A stretch of 64,000 bases of DNA from Hamiltosporidium tvaerminnensis (taxonomy: Eukaryota > Microsporidia > Dubosqiidae). Every line of letters begins with the position of its first letter. Position 1 is the first letter of the stretch. Position numbers and translations under genes: made by a program. The stretch lies in NCBI GenBank assembly GCA_022605425.2, contig CM061246.1, positions 682,001-746,000 of the forward strand, read 5' to 3'. Of the stretch, positions 1 through 11,096 are shown one piece after another. The notes beneath the pieces were generated by a model. The model was not told the origin of the DNA and did no database searches. It saw only the letters and a program-made list of their open reading frames with translations.

Positions 1-720
1 TGTCTTTTGTATTTTTTAAATTTGATAGATTTTAGTTTTAGCGATAATATTTACGAAAAAGAAAATCAAAATACCGAGAAAGAAAATGAAAATGTTGAAA
101 ACACCGAAAATAATTCTAAAATTCTTATCAAAATTGGAGAAATCAAAGCTGAAGAAATATGTAAATTATTATATAAAGACTTAAGATTAAACAAAATGAT
201 GCGGGATATTAGAGTAAAGAAATTAAGAGTTATTTCAGTTCTTAAAAAGTTTTATAATCTGAAACTAAAAATATTTGATTATGTCATGAAAATTGTAGAT
301 CCTAGTAAAGAAGATCTGGGTCAACTTATGACAGTACTTGTAGAGTGTCTTACTCCTGATGAAGCTAAGAAGGGTGTGGACATGGTTCTAGATAAATTTT
401 GTAATTTGGCCAAGGATGATGACATGGTAGTATATGGCCTTAATATTCTTAAAGAAATTTCAGTTAGATTTGATTTAGACGTTATTTCTTACCTTGAAGA
501 TTATAAAAAGTCTAAAAGTAAAGCCGTTGGTTATGCTTATAAAATGTTAGTTAAAAGTTATAAAGAAAAAAAAGTTGTAGGAAACAGATCGTTGTTGTAT
601 GTTCGTAAAAAAGCAAGCGAAGCAAATAAAGAAAATAAAAAAGATTCGACCGAAAAGAAAAATAAATATAAAAATTTTAAGAAAGGTAATAAAAGACGTA
701 AAAATAATAAATTGAAATAA
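1..720 (+). CDS. SDA1: SDA1 homologue, C-terminal part (cut by window edge)
   Basis: The reading frame is open from the first base, so the true start lies to the left. About 240 residues are visible. After an acidic Glu/Asn-rich stretch come helical repeats ending in GLNILKEISVRFDLDVISYL and a Lys-rich tail. The order 'leucine-rich helix, EI..R..L..i.yLedYK.sK.k.V.yaykmL, then RKKA' matches the C-terminal part of SDA1, a nucleolar protein needed for 60S ribosomal subunit maturation and export in fungi (family knowledge). The basic C-terminus, with several Lys/Arg clusters, fits a nucleolar protein. The stop TAA lies inside an AATAAA-like sequence, so the polyadenylation signal may overlap the stop, as seen in compact microsporidian genes. 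The family call rests on my reading of the motif order, not a search. Confidence 0.72.
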   Translation, partial: CLLYFLNLIDFSFSDNIYEKENQNTEKENENVENTENNSKILIKIGEIKAEEICKLLYKDLRLNKMMRDIRVKKLRVISVLKKFYNLKLKIFDYVMKIVDPSKEDLGQLMTVLVECLTPDEAKKGVDMVLDKFCNLAKDDDMVVYGLNILKEISVRFDLDVISYLEDYKKSKSKAVGYAYKMLVKSYKEKKVVGNRSLLYVRKKASEANKENKKDSTEKKNKYKNFKKGNKRRKNNKLK

Positions 721-3700
721 AGTTTAAATTTTTATAATCTTGAATTTCCATCTGCTATAAAAATTTTTAAGTGTATTTAATAACTATATCATGGGAATTT
801 TTCTGTTATATTGCTTATTTCATCTCAATATTTGTTTTTTGGTTTTTTTAAATATTAAATATTCTTTTATACTTTATATTACCACGTTTTATTATATTCT
901 TGTTTGAATATTCTTAAAAATATACAACGTCAGATGATTTTCTTGATTATTTTGACATTTTATTGTTTTTTATGAACACATTCACTTGTAGTTTTATCAA
1001 TATTATTCATAATATTTTTTAGTCACAATTATTTCGCCAAAAAATAGAAATATACCTTTTTAAAGAATAATGATCGTTATTAAGTCTAATTTTCGATTCA
1101 TTTGTATTTAATGAATATAAAATTGAATTTACCCACTTTGAATAGTTCCATTTTGTGTACTTGGTTCTCAGATAATTTTTATAGATGGTATTCCTCAATT
1201 TTCCTTGTTTATTACTTTTAAGCAAAAATGACCCGCGATTCCTTTTCTGCAACATATTATTTATAAATATTTTGTATTTGCAATTTTTTTAGGTTTAGTT
1301 CAAAATATTACCATATCATCAATCCTAATGTCTGCTCCAAATAATCCCGATTCCCTTTAAGAATTTTCTAACATTTTTAATAAAAATTTGTTTTACTTCC
1401 TAAAATTATAGTTCTATATAGAAATAAGATCTTTATGTCAATTTTTTTGATTGTAATATTAAATATGGTTGCATATCAGTATCTTTAATAATTAATTTAG
1501 ATAAGTATAGTTACAAAAAATTTAAAGTTCTAAAAGCTCTTAAAGCTTTATAATACTAGGATTAAAATGAAATATTAAAGTTACATTTCAGATATTTTTA
1601 TTCTTAGACAATTTTAAGAAAAAATTCAAGTGAAAACCTCAAAATTTCTATTTTATTTAAATTTTAGTAAAATTTTCAGCGTTTACCATTTTTTTTGGAA
1701 AAGTTTTCGAGTTCTTCTACGATATGGTTTTTATACAAAGATATTTATAACCAATATGATAATTTAATAATCTTGTTGGTTGCAAAAAAAGGAATTAAAT
1801 AATCGGTTTTTCATTATCAATACCTTACAAACATGTTTATTTCTTTCTTCTAAGAAAATCCACGGCTTTATAGTTGTTTGCCCTAAATATATCAACTATA
1901 AGATTTTCCTAATAACATATATTTTACGATTAAGGTCTCTCATGATTTATTATACTTTATACTATTTTTCATTTAAATCTAAAATTTTAAGATTATATGG
2001 CATCATATAATTAGAAAAATACCTTGTTTTATGACAAAATAGCTATTAAATAATTTTAGTCATTAATTTTGGTCGGGAAATTTCTAAGCCTGTTAGATAA
2101 GAAAATTTTTACACTTCTAAACAAACTATAAATACTGCATATTGTCAGGTTTACTTCTTTTATTTGACATTTTTTGTATCTAACTTACAATTATCAAAAA
2201 TATTCTTGTTATAATTTTGAGATTTTAGTATGAGTATATACAAATATAATTTTCGCATATGGATTATAATGTCTTTAAATAGAGAATGGTTTGTGTCGAA
2301 ATCTCAAATAAAGATACGTCGCTTTGAAAGAAAATAACAATATAGAGAATAGCAATTATGGCTTTAATTTAATGATAGCGTGCTTTTTGGTTCTGTTTTG
2401 AGGACAGCGGTATTGCTTTCTTTCGTTTGATTGTTGATGCATGTTTTTTGATGGAGTGGAATTTATTCAATTTATTTTTCTAGAAATTTTTACTCCAATT
2501 GTTTGTGTATTCAAAGTTGTATTTATATGTGTCATTTCTGTGTATAATTTATTGGCTTTTGAGCTATCTAGTACCTTTAAAAAGGATTATACAGAATAAA
2601 TACTATATTCGTGTTCCAAATTAATACATTTATTATACGTCTAGGTGCTTAAAATTACTAATATGATTTTAATTTTGCTTTATTCAAAAAAATAGATCTA
2701 TAAATTAAATTTCTTTTGGAAAAATTGTGGATATAATAATACTAAAATTATGTTTTAATATCTTATTAACAAGCATTTGCTACATAAAACTTTGTATTAT
2801 GCTTGAAGAAAAAAGAATATCGTAATAAATTTATTTCCGTGTTTTATTTTTTGGCTCTACTAATCAAATAATATTTTTTTTTACTAAAAACAAATAATTA
2901 TGGCTTTATTTACGTATTAGATTGTATATATTTGATATATACTCATTGAATTGTATTAAAAACTTGCTAATAATTCTCTCTGAGATGAAAAGCACATTTA
3001 AAAATTAAATAATTTAATCAGATGTTTTCTGTAAAAGCTTTTTATAATGTTTAAATAGTCTTAAAAATAATTATATATTTCAATTGATAATATTATAAAT
3101 ATGATTTATAACACCTATTTTATGTATTTGTGGAAATCAATGACTCTACAATTGAAACTTCCAAGCCCAAAAAATTTTTAAATCTTTACGAGCTAAATTA
3201 AACATCAATTTATTAAATTTTACCATTTTATTGCTATAATTAAATATTGATCTAAATATATAGAAATATAATGATATTTATCATATAGAAAACAACTGAA
3301 ATACCTTAGAGATTATATTCATCTCAGATTTTATCAAACCTGTGGCCTAGCCATAGAATTTCTTAGGATATTGTAATCCAAATTCATTTGTATACACTAT
3401 AAGAGCCCTTCTCTAATAATGTAACCTAAATATACTCGTTCTCCATGATTTTACATAAATAATTTAAATACGACTTATTTACCCTAAAAATACAAAGCAA
3501 AACTCTTTTCTCTATAAATATATACGTTATATATAGCTATAATATCCGTAATCGACTTTAGGTTCTAGAAAATTTAATTAAATTTACAAAAAAATATTTC
3601 CTTTTAAAATTATAAGATTCAATTTTGCAAGTGAGTAATCCCCTGATCATAATTTTTTATTGTTTTTAAGCCATATATTTATCATATTGCTGTTTTAAAC

Positions 3701-4399
3701 TTACTCTAGATTAATTTGAAGCGTTCCCTCGTCATTAAATACCCACGCTACGTCTACAGATATTTATAAGATCATTAATATTTTTCTTTCAATACTTTTA
3801 GCTTAGGTATAAACAAATGATTTGGAACGAAGAGGTTTAAGATACTTTAAGCTGTGGTTTGATGAAATAAAGTTTCTCGAATTTTATTTTTGAAACAAAC
3901 AGTTCTTTATATTATTATTTTTTCATTGAAATTATCAGAAATGAATCCTCGAGACCATCGATATATCCAAAAATCAATTCCCTCAGTCATACGAAAAATT
4001 TCTCTATCTTTGCATTTGGTCTGCTTAAATAGGAACTTACTTTGAGAAATATATATTGATAGCAAAATTAAATTTATTTTAAATTTATTGAAAACTTATT
4101 TCTTACTTTCTTCAACTGTTTTAACCAACACTAATAGAAATATTTAAAATATTATTGATTCTTAAGCTTTACTATATTTGAACCTTTGTAACTAGTTTAG
4201 AAAAATGTATTGGAAATTTAATATAAAAAAATTTAAAAGCATCTTGTTGTTAAGGCGGTGGAATCAAATTAAATTTTATTCGGATAGAAAAATGAATGTG
4301 GTGATTTATCTTCATAGGGTTTGTTTGGCGAGTCTTTGCTTTTTAATATTTTGATTGAAGCTTCTTTAACTCTAAATATTTTGTATATTCGTATATTTT
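721..4399. other. long gene-free AT-rich stretch
   Basis: No convincing gene, structural RNA or recent repeat is visible. Short open frames (for example 1019-1255 minus and 1780-2010 plus) have random-looking compositions, no upstream CCC motif and no family features. The stretch may hold transposon debris too old to recognise. Confidence 0.6.
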
Positions 4400-5110
4400 T
4401 TTAGTCTTTCTTATCATAATTTTAATCTGACCTTGAGCAATTTCTTAATAAAAAAAATTAAGTTATTTTTTAATCAGCATATTCCCTCGCTTCTGTTTTA
4501 TTTGCTTCTAAATTTTGGCGTGGTTTTAGCTGATTATTTACATTTTTCTCAGGCAATTTACGATCAATTTTTATCGCATTCAAAATTTTCTTCATTAGCC
4601 TTACATTATGTGAAGATTTTCGTTTCCTAAAAAAACTTTTGCGGGTATGGCATAATATATTAGTAAATTCAATAAAGCTATAAGTTCTCTGTTCTTTTTT
4701 TGAGGATGTTTTAATCTAACCAAGTATAAAACACCATGATGTATTCTCAAAGAATTTTTTGTAAGTAATTACTATTGAGGTGTAAATAAATAGATGGAAA
4801 TGTCATTAGAACATTTATTCTATTCATCTACAAAGAAAAAATAGTTTAAAAATAAAATATTACACAAGGTGGTTTAGATTGAATATTACCTTAAATAGTA
4901 AAATACATATTAATTACAGCTTTCATTATACTATACTAACTCTATAAAAATAATGTTGAACAATATATATTTTAACAGTTTTTGAAACAATAAAAGGTTT
5001 TAAAGTGTTTTATTTTTTACTTCTCCATACTAATATTAGTTGTTCTAGATTTATAAACAAAGTGAATGAGTCATATGCTTAATTGTAACATTTTATAGTG
5101 TCATTATTAT
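4400..5110 (+). repeat. ancient dispersed repeat DR3, copy 1
   Basis: This region aligns by eye, in the same order, with 48220-49010. Shared points are a TTGAGCAATTT block followed by T-rich sequence (4434 versus about 48244), a 'tattgag.. taaataaa..atggaa' block (about 4776 versus about 48572), and an 'actaatatt.gttg...agatttat.aaca' block (about 5030 versus about 48850). Divergence is high, so this is an old copy. No coding potential is visible. The element type is unknown. Confidence 0.5.
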
Positions 5111-5753
5111 ACTTGTTTGACATTAAAATATTTGAGTTTCTTCGTTTTTATCGTAGAAAATATCTCGATTAATATAATAGATTAAGTAAATTTTTTATCT
5201 TTAAATACATTTTAATCGAAATTATAAATTAATTCGTTAGAAATATAAAAAGAACAATTTTCTAAATATAAATAAAAAGTGTGAAACGATTGATTATAAA
5301 TCTTTAATATATAAATTCGATATTAAATTTTCGTTTGCTTAATTATTTATTATTAAAAAACATTTAAGACAATGTTTGGTATTTTTAAAATTTCAAGGAA
5401 ATTGCTTAGAATTTTTTTCATTATAAATGTATTTTGATTAAAAATATATTAAAATCTAAATTAAATATTTCTTTATATTTTCATTAAATTTAAATTTTTA
5501 AAAAAAACGAGTCATAGTATTGGCCAATAAATGTTTAAAGAAAAATGAATTTTGTTTTCTCCTCATCATATCTTTGTTTTTGATTTCATATTTATAAATA
5601 TTTGGTTAGTTTTAAAAAAGTCTAGAATATTTTTTAGTAGCTGATTTGATATTAATAGTTTACCAATTGTAAGTAAAATTCGAATGTTAAATTCTAGAAC
5701 CAACAATTTTAAAATAAAGGTATAAATAATTATTTTTTGTAAAAAAAATATAT
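5111..5753. other. AT-rich spacer upstream of the 5754 gene
   Basis: Extremely AT-rich spacer without recognisable repeat or gene. The last 50 bases are A-rich and lead directly into the ATG at 5754. No CCC motif is present. Confidence 0.5.
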
Positions 5754-6455
5754 ATGTTGAATACTCGTGAAAAAGAGGATGAAAAGACATTTTTAATTGC
5801 ATTCAAGGAAATATATGGGGACTATCCAGCAACCAATAATGGATATCAAACATTTTTAATTGATAAAAGAAGTGAGTTTAGGGCATTATCTAAAGCTTTT
5901 GGTATTTCTTCTGTATTTTTATTCCGATCAAATTTTTTTATTAAGAAATATTCATCAAAACTGTTCGATTTTAAAGATAATTTTAGGATAAAATTGAAAA
6001 GAAATTACAGAAATGTTTTTTATAGAAAAATGGATTTTTTGATCACATTGGATACACATTCATACTATAAATCTGATGTTGCCATATTTATAGGATATAA
6101 CAAATGTGACTTTGAATTTTTCTACGATAAAAACTGTAAATCACCGATACCTGACTGTTTAATAGATTTTGTTGATGATATTGAATTTATTGATTCTGAA
6201 ATACTCGAATTATATCAATTATTTCTAAATTACAATCCATCCTCTGTTGTATTATTTTTTGATACAAAAATGGAAAAATTTCTAATGCTATCCTACTCAG
6301 ACACAAACTTATTTAAGAAAAATAGTTTGGAAAATTTAGCAAGTATTCAAGAAGTTAAATTAGATACACCAATTCGACTCAAAAATATCGATATCGGTTT
6401 CGAAAATATTTTATTTGATATTCAAAAACCAATTAAACCACGATTAAATCTTTAA
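5754..6455 (+). CDS. hypothetical protein, 233 residues
   Basis: Uninterrupted frame from ATG 5754 (MLNTREKEDEK). I do not recognise a family. The protein is soluble: no signal peptide or clear membrane segment. It is rich in Phe, Asp, Asn, Lys and Ile, has a basic segment around residues 80-100 (KLKRNYRNVFYRK), then an acidic patch (FVDDIEFIDSEILELYQLF). It stands alone between two gene-free deserts of about 5 kb. Unlike most housekeeping genes here it lacks a CCC motif before the start. Length and mixed composition in so AT-rich a background argue for a real gene. It could be lineage-specific or too diverged to recognise. Confidence 0.65.
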   Translation: MLNTREKEDEKTFLIAFKEIYGDYPATNNGYQTFLIDKRSEFRALSKAFGISSVFLFRSNFFIKKYSSKLFDFKDNFRIKLKRNYRNVFYRKMDFLITLDTHSYYKSDVAIFIGYNKCDFEFFYDKNCKSPIPDCLIDFVDDIEFIDSEILELYQLFLNYNPSSVVLFFDTKMEKFLMLSYSDTNLFKKNSLENLASIQEVKLDTPIRLKNIDIGFENILFDIQKPIKPRLNL

Positions 6456-8690
6456 AAACATCCGTTAGATTATATTTTTTTGTGTATATTTTTTCACTAA
6501 AGAATGTAATTTCCTAATATAGTTTTTTAAATATTAAATAAATTAATCAATACAAAAATTTACTTAAAAAACAATCTAATTGATCAATAATTAAATAATA
6601 TTAAAATATAAAAGAGAATTCAAAAAACTTTTTTTTCTTAATAATTCATGGCATAGTAATATATTTATATCTAAATCATATATTTAGATAATATTTTTGT
6701 TAAATTCAACTAGAACTAGTTACTTTAAATATAATATTTTTGCTGAATATGAGTTAAATACTATTTAAAGATTTTATTTGTAGGAATAAATATTTAGACT
6801 ACAAATGAATATTGTATTATACATCTTACTAGGCTTAAAACTTTTATAATGTTTAATGATAATAATCTAAATGAGAAATTTCTACTACTTTGCAATATAT
6901 TATTTACTATATAAGTCAATTACTTAAATAAATCATATTAATAAAATTAAGATTTAATTATCGATGTAACCAACAGTACTGAGAAAAAGTGGCACTTAAA
7001 ACAATCCAAGTATTTCATTCTACATAAAAAACATCATTACAAGCGTAAATGTAAAATTTAGAAATAAAATGTTAAAAATCGATACAAATATAAAGAAAAA
7101 TAAATCGATTAATACAAGAAACAAGAATACCAAGTCTATTTATAAAAATTTCTGGTAAAAATTATTTATTTTCGTTAAAATAATCATCAAAATATCTATG
7201 AGAATTTAAAGATTTAGCACAGAAATAAAAATATTATGAGGACTCAAAAATCTAACCAGAATGGTTCGAATATTTATATTCTATATAAACAATATTCTTA
7301 GATGTTGATATTTGGGCCAAACATATGGTTGAAAGAAATTTTTAACAATGAAAAGAAATCAAACATTTAGTAGAGAAGAATTAAAAGAGGCATAAAAAAT
7401 GGTTTGATATATTTGATTAAATATTCAAACACAAAAATCTTATATATAAAATATCATCCTATCGATTAGAGTCATAAAGTGCAAGAAACGGATGTTTCCA
7501 GAGAAAAATATAACTGTAAAGTCTTACTTATAAAAATTTTATGAATTGAGAAGTTACCTATTCACTCACTGGTCTTAGTTAGCCAAATGTATTTTCATTC
7601 TTACATATTGTGCATATTGTTACACATTGAATGACTTATGGCTTTAGTCAAGTTATTTACAACTTTAGTATTCACAGGATTTTATCAGTAGAAACATTTT
7701 AGACCCCAGCATATATAGCTGTTTATCTTCGTTTTTCTTTAGCATTTAAGCCTGAGGCTATCATTTGCAAATGAAATAACAAAAAAAACGTATAATCGAA
7801 ATAAAAGAAGTAAAACAACAAAATAGTTGTCTAAATAAAAAGTATCAACAGAATTAAATTCGAAATGATTGTTTTCAGTTTCAATAATTAATTATCACTC
7901 GATAATAGTCGTATATATGATTTAAACATCATGAAAAGCATATGATAATCTCTAGAATATGAATGATGATCATAAAAAGTTTAAGATAGAAAATAAAGTA
8001 CCGCAAATATTTTCTTTGTATCGGTAAAATAAATTATATATTTCCCAAAACAGAGGCTGATTATATAATTTACGGTAATATTACATTTACATTGGCTCAT
8101 AAATTGAAATTAATGGCAAAATTTTGATTAGAAAATAATTCGCTAATTTTTTTTAAGAAATTGTGTTGTAAAACGTTATTACTTATATATGTTTTTCTTG
8201 AAATAGAATAAATTAAAAAATGATATGCGTTAAAATTTTAGGATGATATCTCTAGTCCTATCATATCATCAAAATATAACAATTAAAGATAATTTGACTT
8301 AAACATATAATTTAAGAAGTATAATACGCTTTTTTTATTTACTTAAACAAATAATTTTTGCCAGTGTAAAGCGATACTGTGACTAAATTCAAAATATTAG
8401 TTGAGTTAGCTGATGCATCGAGACAATTCAGGAAAGGATATGAATATACTAGAATGGATCATATAAATTGTCTAGTTATTTTGATTGAAGATATTATATA
8501 CAAATACTTGCGTTCTATTCTCGCAGGGAATACTATTTTAAGCGGAGAAAAATTTAGGATCTTTGCTGAATGATAACTAAATATTCTAAAGAAAATTGTA
8601 TAAGAAAAGTAACAAACAATAAACAATGGACGAAACCATATATCTAAGGTGCTCGTGTTCAGATTTTCTGCTGATTTAGCCAAGAAATAA
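6456..8690. other. gene-free AT-rich stretch
   Basis: No gene or RNA recognised. Short frames such as 8379-8573 are not supported by composition or motifs. Slightly GC-richer islands (around 7560-7740) suggest old inserted DNA but cannot be assigned. Confidence 0.5.
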
Positions 8691-9300
8691 ACAGGGATAT
8701 AGAAATACCTCTATCTAGGCATATTCGCTTTCGCAGGCGCCAAATATACAGATATATCGAAGATTTAAGTAATCATATTTGTGCGAATTTTAGTTTGTAT
8801 ATAAAGTAAAATGAAAAATGAGTAGATTGAAAAAACACAAGCTGATAAGAAACCTACTATACACAAGAGAAAGAATTAGTGGTGATTAAAATATAGCATA
8901 AAATCAAGGTTGCAAACTAAGAGAACTTAATCAGTTTGACTCTTGTAAGCAATCATTCAAAAAATTCAAATAAATATGTATCTAAATATATGCAGGGCGT
9001 AGGTGTTAACGATACCATTATATGTATTAAGAGAAAGAATATCTAGTCAATGACAGAGGAATATTTTGCTAAATTTAAAATTAAATTTTATATTCAATGC
9101 AGAAGGCAATTGCTGCACAGTTTATTCTTCAAATTATGTATAGCATTTGGAATAAGATGAAAAATACTCAATACACTATATTATGTTTCCCAGTGAAGTT
9201 ACTCAAATCCACTTCTTTAATAGATAAAAGTAAGTATATAAAACGAATTAAGAGAGTCACACTGATCCCAAAATTATTCTAAAAGAGTATTCCAAAAATA
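8690..9300 (+). mobile_element. possible decayed LTR-retrotransposon (RNase H-like) debris
   Basis: Around 8856-8890 one frame reads YYTQEKELVVIK before a stop. This resembles the 'nYtttEkELLAiv' start of the RNase H segment in Ty3/gypsy polyproteins. Neighbouring frames carry scattered coding-like fragments broken by stops, such as the frame at 9097-9282. The region is more GC-balanced than its surroundings. The match is one short motif, so the call is weak; other decayed coding DNA is possible. Confidence 0.22.
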
Positions 9301-10016
9301 AGAGAGACTACCATATTTCAACATATATTACAGTGAATAATTAAAAGATGTATATTTTTTTATAAATAAATTAGTAAAGATTGTCCCCTATCGAGGTTGG
9401 ACCTATTGTTCCAAATTGGCTTAAAATAGGTTAGATAACGTTTTTGGTATTAATTATAAATGATTTAATGAGATGAACTCTACAGTGATAGTGTATAACT
9501 GTATTTTAACTAACTACGAAAAGATATACCTTAATAAGCTTTGAGCACGGTCAAAATAGAGGCATAAATTTAGTCGATAGTCTCTAAAAGGCAACCAAAA
9601 CTTTCGCGATGATTAAGAAACCATTGTTCAAAATATCAAAACACGATTAGAGCATTGAATAAACACACAAGAATATTTTAGAAAGAACAGAGACACACGA
9701 ACAATACTCAATATCGGTACACAAACTACAAAATATAGATTAGCACACATGTAAAAACCCATTTACTCCAATATTTTATTGATTCTCAACAATATTTGAA
9801 CTCAAAATTAGAAATAACAATAATATTTATGTGGTTTAATATACAAATAAATCTATATTAATCACAAAAGTCAGTATTCTAAACTTATTACAAATGCGGT
9901 TTCCCGAGATAAACCTAACATATAGGTTCGTTTCAAATATCACATGCTTCAATTAATATTTTTTTTAATTTCCCATCCATTCACTCTTCAAAAATACAAA
10001 TAACTCAAGCAATAAG
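9301..10016. other. AT-rich spacer, no gene seen
   Basis: Contains a slightly GC-richer patch around 9380-9430 that may belong to the decayed element to its left. No supported gene. Confidence 0.4.
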
Positions 10017-10215
10017 CCTCAAGTAAGAAATATCAAAACATATTTTTTTCTTATCAAACAATCTTCATCAAAAAAATACTTAATACCGATCCTCAAGTAA
10101 GAAATATCAAAACACATTTTTTTCTTATCAAACAATCTTCATTAAAAAAATACTCAATACCATTCTTAAATAAAAATATCAAAACATATTTTATTCAAAT
10201 CAAACAATATTCACT
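10017..10215. repeat. tandem repeat, about 74-bp unit, about 2.6 copies
   Basis: Units begin with CCTCAAGTAAGAAATATCAA at 10017 and 10091, and a diverged third begins near 10163. The first two differ at only a few bases. It lies about 0.9 kb upstream of SIN3. Confidence 0.85.
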
Positions 10216-10544
10216 AAAATAAATATTTTCTTTTATTTTCTTAAAAATATAAAACACAATTTACCCAAACATATTCTAATCAATAAATTGCCATAAAAAC
10301 CTTCATTTAAATCTTTTATCTTAAATCAACTTTTTTATAACTTAAATCATCAAAAAAAAGTATTTAATTTACAAATATAATTTATTTTTCAAATTTAACA
10401 TTTTTAAATTACTACATACAAGAAATCGAACAATAATACTTACAATTTAAATAAATAAAACCAAGTTTATTACCATTAAAACAGATATTAAACAATTTAT
10501 TTTTATGAGTTAAATTAAATACAAAAGAAATATAAATTTCTAGA

Positions 10545-10860
10545 GGTAAGCAACAGAATCATATCAACACAAATACAAATTAAATACAAATTTTCTTACA
10601 ATTATATCATCATTTTAACGGTAAAAATTAGAATCTAATCATCCCAAATACAAATTAAATACAAAATGGAGACAAATTATAACCAAAAGGATATAGAATC
10701 GATCTCAATAAAAATACAAATACAAATTAAAAGGCAACAGAATCGATCTCAATACAAATCAAAAGAAATGGAATCGTACTCAATACAAATATAAATTCTA
10801 ACCAAAATGAAACAGAATCGTATACTCAATACAAATACAAATGCATAAAGACACTAATAA
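10545..10860. repeat. degenerate minisatellite upstream of SIN3
   Basis: Repeated blocks of ACAGAATCGATCTCAATAC followed by (ACAAAT/ATACAAAT)n recur irregularly five to six times with spacing near 40-60 bases. The array lies a few hundred bases upstream of the SIN3 start. It may be an expanded promoter-distal spacer. Confidence 0.65.
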
Positions 10861-11063
10861 AACAAGAAAATTCTATTACCAATAATTTCTTATACAGTTA
10901 TCTCATATAATTTTATTCATAAGAAATATAACAAATTAAAAAAAAATAAATTACAAACAACAACCAATAATTATTCTCTTTATATCACACATTTAATAAA
11001 TTATACTTTATAATTACAAAACAATATCCTTCTTGAAACAATTTATATTTAAAAAAAAAATAA

Positions 11064-11082
11064 ATATAAAAAAATTTACCCA
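11064..11082 (+). promoter_or_regulatory. TATA-like and CCC start signal of SIN3
   Basis: ATATAAA at about 11064 is followed by TTTACCCAT with CCC at 11079-11081, 16 bases before the ATG at 11097. The same CCC element precedes the kinase, CRM1, EDC4-like and NUP93 starts in this window. Confidence 0.6.
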
Positions 11083-11096
11083 TAAAAAAAAAGGAA

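Noticed and set aside
1019-1255. 78-codon minus-strand frame
   Set aside because: Short, no start signal, no conserved motif; expected by chance in a 5-kb desert.
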